Shown here: piece after piece, positions 61,001 to 64,000 of the stretch | Numbering within the stretch: position 1 is the first letter of the stretch | Layout: each line of letters opens with the position of its first letter | Assembly (NCBI RefSeq): GCF_016756395.1 | Contig: NZ_AP018365.1 | Coordinates: forward strand, 1,991,501-2,055,500 | Length of the DNA stretch: 64,000 bases | Source of the DNA: Streptomyces sp. SN-593 | GTDB taxonomy: Bacteria > Actinomycetota > Actinomycetes > Streptomycetales > Streptomycetaceae | Direction of reading: 5' to 3' | Notes under the pieces: generated by a model | Databases searched by the model: none | Told to the model about the DNA's origin: nothing | The model's input: only the letters and a program-made list of their open reading frames with translations | Position numbers and translations under genes: made by a program

Positions 61001-63366
61001 GCCACAGACAGGGCCGCTGCCTGCTGCGCCTCGACAGTGACACCACGTCTGTCCAGGTCGAACGTGTCGCGGAACCGCGTGCCCAGGTCGGGAAGAGCGC
61101 TCCTCCACGAGCCTGCTGCCGCTTCACGGACGCCGTCCACCGCTTGGCGGGCCGCGGCTTCCCTGGCCAGGCTCACATGCACTTGGTGCGGCAGCGACTC
61201 GGTCCGTGTGGCCAGGAGATCCTGCCACCGGCGCTCAGGGGCGCGGGGGCCGATGGCGTCGGAGTTGCGCGGCGTGCCCGGCCCTCCGCCGGTAGGTGCC
61301 GAACTGTCGAGGTGTCCCGTGGCGGTGCCTACCGCGCTTCCGCCGGTCGCCATCAGCGGGGGGGTGTCCGCGCCGTGCCCGCCCGGAACCGGGCTCCCTT
61401 CAGTCGCTGTAGGGCCGTCAGTACCGATCGGCGTGGTCGCGGTGATCACGGCGCTAGGCGCGACCGGCGCCGGCGCGCCGGTCGTACCCACGGCGTCTGC
61501 GCCAGTCCGTCCAGCGTCCACCGTGCCGGCGGTGTCGGTGGCGGCTGCCCGCGACCCGTCGGCGGTGGCACCGGTGCTCACCGTGGGCACCGTCTCCGCG
61601 GTGGGGTGCGGAGCGCCAGCCGCCGCCACGGTGTCGACCCCGGTGGTGCGTCCGGTGGCGGTGAGGTCGCCGAACACGGTGCGGTGGTCGGCGGTGGTCT
61701 GGCGTACCCAGTCCTGGCGGAGCTGTTCGCGGCCGGTCGCGGACAGCCGACCGTCCGAGCCGAGCGGTTGGGTACCGGGCGCTGCCTTGGGCACGGTCTG
61801 CTCGAAGGTACGGACGGCGTCGACCTGGCGGGCGTCCTCGACGGCGGCGCGGTCCAGCAGGAGGTGGACGGCTGGTTCGCTGGCACCGAAGAAGCGGTCG
61901 GCCCGCGCGAGGACCTGCTCGGTGGGAGCGTCCAGGGCACTCACCGGCAGGCGGTCGGCGCTCGCGCGCACGCTGCTCTCCACCGCCTGCCACACCGCCC
62001 GGTGCACCCGCACCGCCGCACCGGGGACCGTCGCGACGTGGGCGGGGCCGTCGGTCCCCTCGGCCTCGGTGGTGTGCGCCGTCCCTGGAGAACGGGTGCC
62101 GGTGGCCCAGGCGGTGTAGGCGACGTCGAAGCGCTGCTGGGCATATAGGACGACCTGCTCCACAACAGCCTGCCGGTCCAGGTCCCGCCTCAGCGCCTCG
62201 GCACGACCACCCCCCTCAACATCCCTGGCCCCCGCACCACTGACCTCATGGACCGCCGCGTTCCGCGCGGCCACCACCGCGACCGCACGCGCACGCACCC
62301 CCGACGACAGATCACCAGACCCATCCGCCCACCCACGAAACACCTCCGCGTCCGGTCCCGACACCACCTCCCCCAAACCCGACACCAGCCCGTCCCCATC
62401 CCCGTCCCACTGACCGCGCACCCACTGCCCATCCACCGCCTCGAAGGGATCCACCCGCACATCCGACCCGAACGACCCATCACCCACCCCCCCGAAACCC
62501 CCACCGAAATCCACCCCCTCCGGCAGATCGAACACCGGCACATCCACCTTCGCCCCCGTCTCCCCCCCACCCCTACGCCCCCCATGCAACCCACCCAACG
62601 CCCCCGAACCCACCGCAAGCCCATCCGACAGCGCATCCCCATGCACCCCATTGATGCCGTCCAACGCCAACGTTGTCCCCAACCCCGTCAACGCACCCAC
62701 CCCCATCTGCCCCACCAGCCCCCCCACGAACTTCGGAGCAACCAACCGCCCCACCTCCGTCAACGCCCCCGCCAACGCACCACCGATCACGCCCCCCTCC
62801 AACGCCTGCACCGTATTACCCCAACTCCACGACGTCCGATCCCCCTTCAAGAACTGCACCACCTGCACCGCCACATCCGTCCCCACCATGAACCCCGCAC
62901 CCATCGCCACATTCCGCACCAGCCCCGCCAGAACCCGACGACACACCACCTGCACCCCCGCCACCACCGCCGACTCCAACTCCGGCAACCCCACCGCGAA
63001 CAACTCCACCAACGTAGACGCCAACCACACCAACTGAATCAGCAACGACAACTTCGCATACTCCAACTGCACCGCCGTCTGCCGAGTCAACTCACCCAAA
63101 CCCGCTGCCGACTCCGCGATATTCGGCACCACCACCGACAACTGACGCCGAAACTCCTCAAACTCCTGTGCCACCGCACCCCCCACCGCACCCAACACAC
63201 CCGCCGTCGCCGGATCAATCTCCCCCACGAGACCCCGCAACTCCGACGCAGCCAACCGCCACGCCCCACCCAACTCCTCAAGCCTGTCCTCATCACCCTT
63301 CGGAAACCCCTGCCCCACCGCCAGCCGAGCCACCCAATCCAACTCAGGCGGCAACCTGATCGTCAT
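52006..63366 (-). CDS. Giant polymorphic-toxin-like protein with WXG/CpnT-like N-terminus
   Basis: A single frame of 3,786 residues from the ATG at 63366. A longer frame reaches 63582 but its extra residues are low-complexity. Residues 1 to about 130 (IRLPPELDWVARLAVGQGFP; LEELGGAWRLAASELRGLVG) resemble the WXG100/CpnT-like N-termini of actinobacterial secreted toxins. Residues about 110-250 are hydrophobic with Gly-rich stretches (GGVIGGALAGALTEVGRLV). Then come about 1,000 residues rich in Ala, Thr, Asp and Pro. From about residue 1490 to 3040 six Ser/Gly/Ala-rich hairpin-like segments alternate with beta-strand-rich parts. A Pro/Ser/Glu-rich linker (about 3240-3560) leads to a C-terminal tip with THAVVLGGPSG and NPVVVWTDVPR. 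There is no Sec signal, so export by a type VII-like route is expected. Toxic activity is unproven. Confidence 0.85.
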   Translation of the reverse strand: MTIRLPPELDWVARLAVGQGFPKGDEDRLEELGGAWRLAASELRGLVGEIDPATAGVLGAVGGAVAQEFEEFRRQLSVVVPNIAESAAGLGELTRQTAVQLEYAKLSLLIQLVWLASTLVELFAVGLPELESAVVAGVQVVCRRVLAGLVRNVAMGAGFMVGTDVAVQVVQFLKGDRTSWSWGNTVQALEGGVIGGALAGALTEVGRLVAPKFVGGLVGQMGVGALTGLGTTLALDGINGVHGDALSDGLAVGSGALGGLHGGRRGGGETGAKVDVPVFDLPEGVDFGGGFGGVGDGSFGSDVRVDPFEAVDGQWVRGQWDGDGDGLVSGLGEVVSGPDAEVFRGWADGSGDLSSGVRARAVAVVAARNAAVHEVSGAGARDVEGGGRAEALRRDLDRQAVVEQVVLYAQQRFDVAYTAWATGTRSPGTAHTTEAEGTDGPAHVATVPGAAVRVHRAVWQAVESSVRASADRLPVSALDAPTEQVLARADRFFGASEPAVHLLLDRAAVEDARQVDAVRTFEQTVPKAAPGTQPLGSDGRLSATGREQLRQDWVRQTTADHRTVFGDLTATGRTTGVDTVAAAGAPHPTAETVPTVSTGATADGSRAAATDTAGTVDAGRTGADAVGTTGAPAPVAPSAVITATTPIGTDGPTATEGSPVPGGHGADTPPLMATGGSAVGTATGHLDSSAPTGGGPGTPRNSDAIGPRAPERRWQDLLATRTESLPHQVHVSLAREAAARQAVDGVREAAAGSWRSALPDLGTRFRDTFDLDRRGVTVEAQQAAALSVARTANSHIDGLVSRGPYPPGDAVPQPRDVAAAVITPHAVGRHTALAVARAGALDDAAREARSFAQQQPHSSPESVRQAVETHTQRVSALFDRVFPTQRPDTETGVVLPSRPAADHDLASRQTGNMTESLDRATGTWIGERAALSAQLSGGDNGSAGVVRTETGGVGAGGYPGASREVVGSVTHEVNRALRGLGAPHRLSDGEVRGRLEGLPSHIARLQQRAVGEWIAGTVVNDGRPLGLPGGAPRPREDTGAEPYPTRGESTGAGRSAPALATRVATTSTDATGGRGAADSAQDRHGEQSALTTPSPRPISDAPSPFPRPPGTHYFGGEHDPSPVPQDTDSPAAIQLGEPRPPGPRTASLMGILNPNPHTHAPETPVPERRTGPETLAAEAPAAGRPVPETATGEPEDGGRGGGTAGMRTDGAPVGMAPARNADHPPVKTAEPGRSSESGPNAKPDLSAHVETATASHPVTKPEPSGGRDPDPAAPLKTSRGKDRAVEEAESGKPLSEEPDKGSAAGTSGRVEPSHDGGLTAEEPAKEPPSDEEAAEAARSRPWARPIGVPRAGLPHIPAVVEALRTWAGELGLTVPEGDWDRLPQRLLSNYSFLVAERGDRPEGLLVPLGPAEALIGLDPSDPTLAHGSDPADGGRLPTIKEKPEEEDIPLAESSAAGASRGLKGGKDIGDDTVTEEDDGALVKADPFHATASVNSSFATGGHTQARSSGTSATRTGAAMTYGIGVPGVAHLVSVGASVSGTANASSRSQTHLADSERGHVEDNRDPRGPLLLSYKANWHVRMRPVGRDPKWPAARPVDESAEQSLLLYVARPYLDPAADHLVVATGPEVRRDGLPSHYFASGMTGLPRLLDEIDRVLGDNGLHLSDDPRTRSELVHRLWNLQTFLDNAVNHPHGYTFRLHDRYGRVVATVNVHSARRNQGFEQPVGADSDTAHLENVRTAIDGISGGHTLSQSSTLTPVIAEIDLLPNPTGHPDMGLGFNASLSASWNTSESIGATRTGLWVMVPRFSGVTSAYVSEFTHHANITLRHGGEDEIRTTHDVDGAALVRMPRQEAFRHGYPVDRDALNDPPHTSAEEAVGETKTVGATRTGDATKGPDKGAVEEHDPGRGSSAARGEEAPTGSHTAMPPALHTADTANVGHDGAGVKRDEPPAPEAVAYSPDALKDAPTAEQRAPRPLPGHLAHPTDYSGIGMGLVEVHEGTAQRLYDGIAAQLNEHGFLLPDKDNPISVTWWEHGASMDSRIDNEDQLRKFLEDGLASHHDRIHQDGLPLVLHRSRGFGGVTFDVDAARITISAKRAVPTEYMHTASDHHLVNLAMGMDSASMGVGGSRNLSASVRAKAVAQQLLGGAEGFGVNYGRGASDSVFYMNNRPELLEYGSGDFLQVKVTSDYTAKIQFQHSGLSGRVLRGRRDPVPLVFPNEPVIARVLPLGDGSQGFAAGRGPTPPRVLDHAVIFHLDGTGFRSTLSQLMGQGMDGPQGPAARTLDSMAASLRAHLKESAFGALITDQVFDHGLWRDTHLAVNVEANLGSSDFMGATDNPFVQGIIKLWLAQSTTTTTNSRGLSWTQADVTAGGPSASGAVNVSGGADASRHWQFNRSESLGVAGAKELIALSFSRVYLYRTRADFAINVLREKHGKFAIRSRLATSGQIANREVHYLLPEPEALLHYADGVLPVSDQQLTSVMRRWSKTGAEPEPELKLHPNTMAGVLARWRQTPGGAAPALEAARELQNRHDDGEDVVWDPAVRDHFHEVFGDEDLHLDERRNPLASLRLPEYLTRQDPGGAILGHSNVLSIDHENGRSTADLFREAVERAAPGLLTHKPELWTESGRHIGRLQGSLDTIVGLFGRGREDAAYEDMLSANGLEFYLTNQVGWFLSDGVRVTIRAELHDDATVVGERPDAGLENYSHHYTNTSKGTSRDDGQTFTPAKASASHGHGGGGGSAPLSSGSHRGTSHSEAGVQEQTVYSWDGLYGVNVSHRFVVEAVRLDMPHRPLNELGVNIFRKLANLGALQQVTVNGVTRLQLPRGLVEARPHTEPVPADPLRDLRLLPRLPGDAYVVGVTADRVLPATRRMLVQAFGPSADPSRYRDSPSLSVLFSRTHLSNLIGRMGPEDRVQISHHLFQPGSSPLGLKLYVRSSAYDMRVLNDLPGTGTGRYNKHQSGTTASASYDRWQPNLAASGSGSGPFAHHPADSASASSSANRSTSESLADAGTNNYRREQHAKQQGDTQLVRMRVRLRVEAEGYRMHTFREPEHVSDYVSEPINGEMYAELSRDEVAQVRARLTAALPDGSRELAAWRQARASQPTDLAPLLAQAAGLRGADASRADLAVGNTLQDRTPAGAHGLSLTVNTDQLALEAHRLTLTWAEQTLEAGHAAVRTTDAAAPPPEALNRFQRYRTNLPRVAANGSFALRRQAIHDIVATVGAYHMERPDNPLREPVAPPPSVSFVDIHPLALARDMAHHLDAYVRYVPHAAAGGEEAVQERWIAPDGTVGELPFAPAPVSAPAPAPAAVRTPAVVPALAPAAEVKPLVKNVTSPIGVSGAASSTASIPEALTVGKPASGFTKPASALPGESGSSEAAPASPVKPGTSAPARSERGEGAAGEGGTEERELSAPPLKGLQEATGSTAGQELSVPPAKSSEEGAVPTGDRPTRSPAPAVPYGVPGAPEEASTPETVPTVTSASREDAASASGSEASATVTGPLDRAVVSRSTPSDQSLAVGTVGVPAPAAGATPALRYGELAAVEPSRPPQTPGYLRATGDGSSRYQQLNADQSVEFLRRADMMAPGEPEPVDPWTLETLPGLGSMQTPQGRVPLMTHAVVLGGPSGAVPTGPRLDRLADLARSTGNPVVVWTDVPRAAVDVALFREDPVAAGVPAPVRDLVEWAGENNVLLVNADEIFHAGQPMPDAPSIWELRAQGGAGPLGDAEARMAEAITDAFGGPRAPVGSAPPGGQRDGEPLGASTVGDVAPAQSAQASESTVAARVGAARG

Positions 63367-63842
63367 GAGCGGGGGCGGCGAGCAGCCGCGGTCTCGGGGA
63401 GAGAGGATCGCGTTGGGGGGCGGACGGGCGTCACGCGCCCGTATCCGACACCGCCGCGCGCATGACGGAGGCGAATCCCGCGGCCGAACAACACCATCGT
63501 TGCTTCCCCTTTCCGGCCGCGCGCACGGCCGGCTTCTCCGGCACAGCGAGTCCCAGCAATGTGAACGAGGCACCAACGCCATGTAACACCGCCGTTAACA
63601 TCTCTGTCACCAAGCCCTGCTGCGCAATGGCCGTTCGCGCCTCCGCTCTGCCTGTTCGGACCATGGGGAATGGTCGGACACGTGACATCAGCGGTGTTCC
63701 CTCACCGAGCCAGCCGGAAAAGCCGCGACCGCGACCGCCGCAACTGGCGGCGGACGCGGTCGGGGGCCCTGCTGTCTCATGTCGTCGCGGCGGCACGGAC
63801 GCCGGCCCGGAACAACTCGGGGCTGATGGGCTGCGGCGTGGG
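63367..63842. promoter_or_regulatory. Intergenic region upstream of the giant gene
   Basis: About 475 bases between the partial enzyme gene on the right and the giant gene, both on the minus strand. No gene is called; overlapping frames lack family resemblance. The stretch around 63580-63610 (GTAACACCGCCGTTAACATC) is the least GC-rich and may hold the promoter, but no clear -35/-10 pair can be read. Confidence 0.4.
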
Positions 63843-64000
63843 CTACGCTGGAACGGCGCCGGTAGTCATGAGGCGCTCGAGTGCTTCGGAGTAGGGCGTG
63901 ATGTCCAGGCCCTCCTCGACGAGCCAGGAGTCGTTGTAGTAGGTGTCCAGGTAGCGATCGCCCGGATCGCACAGCAGAGCGGCGATGCTGCCCTCCTGTC
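63843..64000 (-). CDS. C-terminus of a PLP-dependent cysteine-synthase-like enzyme (partial)
   Basis: The window edge cuts the gene; 52 codons remain, ending at a TAG at 63843-63845. The text GSIAALLCDPGDRYLDTYYN and DSWLVEEGLDITPYSEALER matches the end of actinobacterial PLP-dependent cysteine synthase family proteins, where the phrase 'LLCD-G-RY--TYY' is typical. The catalytic Lys and PLP-binding loop lie outside the window. It is tandem with the giant gene but 476 bases away, so it is probably separate. Confidence 0.75.
   Translation of the reverse strand, partial: QEGSIAALLCDPGDRYLDTYYNDSWLVEEGLDITPYSEALERLMTTGAVPA

Noticed and set aside
62248..63465. A 405-codon plus-strand frame opposite the start of the giant gene
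   Set aside because: It is Pro/His/Arg repeats produced by the skewed composition of the minus-strand gene.
63583..63842. Short frames upstream of the giant gene on both strands
   Set aside because: Arg/Pro-rich with no conserved pattern; treated as intergenic.
1..64000. tRNA or rRNA genes and CRISPR arrays
   Set aside because: No cloverleaf with conserved GGTTCGAATCC-type arm, no rRNA core sequence and no regularly spaced repeats were seen.

Overview
This is high-GC actinobacterial DNA and almost certainly Streptomyces. The left edge carries the conserved block lipA - small ORF - DUF4191 membrane protein - RDD protein - glnA in Streptomyces order, codon third positions are very GC-rich, and GTG starts and 4-bp ATGA/GTGA overlaps are common. 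The first 4.6 kb look like core chromosome. Everything to the right of the glnA terminator looks accessory.

Layout. (1) 0.1-4.6 kb: lipoyl synthase, two conserved membrane proteins and glutamine synthetase I, with a well-spaced GlnR-type operator before glnA. (2) 4.7-6.3 kb: a phage/ICE-type tyrosine integrase whose normal ATG position reads ATA, followed by its excisionase. (3) 6.8-13.2 kb: nested insertion sequences. A 4.4-kb IS5-like element with an 18-bp perfect terminal repeat and a CTAG target duplication carries two passenger genes (an NmrA-type oxidoreductase and a TetR regulator). It has itself been hit by an IS5-like element and an IS982 element at one TA dinucleotide. (4) 13.2-24.6 kb: DUF397/XRE pair, a serine-kinase-like ATPase, small conserved genes, then a compact class I FxLD-type lanthipeptide operon: precursor, full-length LanB, LanC, a bifunctional thiopeptide-type/SAM methyltransferase protein, and an uncharacterised helical protein. 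(5) 24.8-28.4 kb: XRE regulator fused by deletion to the tail of a MoxR-like ATPase, a VWA protein cut short by an in-frame stop, and an ISL3 remnant. (6) 28.4-32.2 kb: PadR - ABC ATPase - FtsX-type permease operon on the minus strand. (7) 32.2-39.8 kb: sugar module with two solute-binding lipoproteins, a GH13 alpha-glucosidase and two permeases, one carrying an inserted extracytoplasmic beta-sandwich-like domain. (8) 40.5-42.0 kb: aldehyde dehydrogenase. (9) 42.1-46.8 kb: transposon graveyard (IS630, ISL3, IS701, integrase, IS110 interrupted by IS5, IS256, ISAzo13). (10) 46.9-63.4 kb: polymorphic-toxin-like locus: a decayed toxin tip, two tiny secreted two-cysteine proteins, a DUF6188-like candidate immunity gene split from its neighbour by a broken IS5, and one intact 3,786-residue giant protein. 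(11) At the right edge, the C-terminus of a PLP-dependent cysteine-synthase-like enzyme runs out of the window.

The two systems most worth attention are the lanthipeptide operon, whose precursor has FDLN instead of FxLD and whose dehydratase-like and methyltransferase domains share one chain, and the giant protein. The giant protein joins a WXG/CpnT-like N-terminal delivery region to six spaced Ser/Gly/Ala-rich beta-hairpin-like modules and an unassigned tip. Family names rest on motif recognition by eye; no database search was run.
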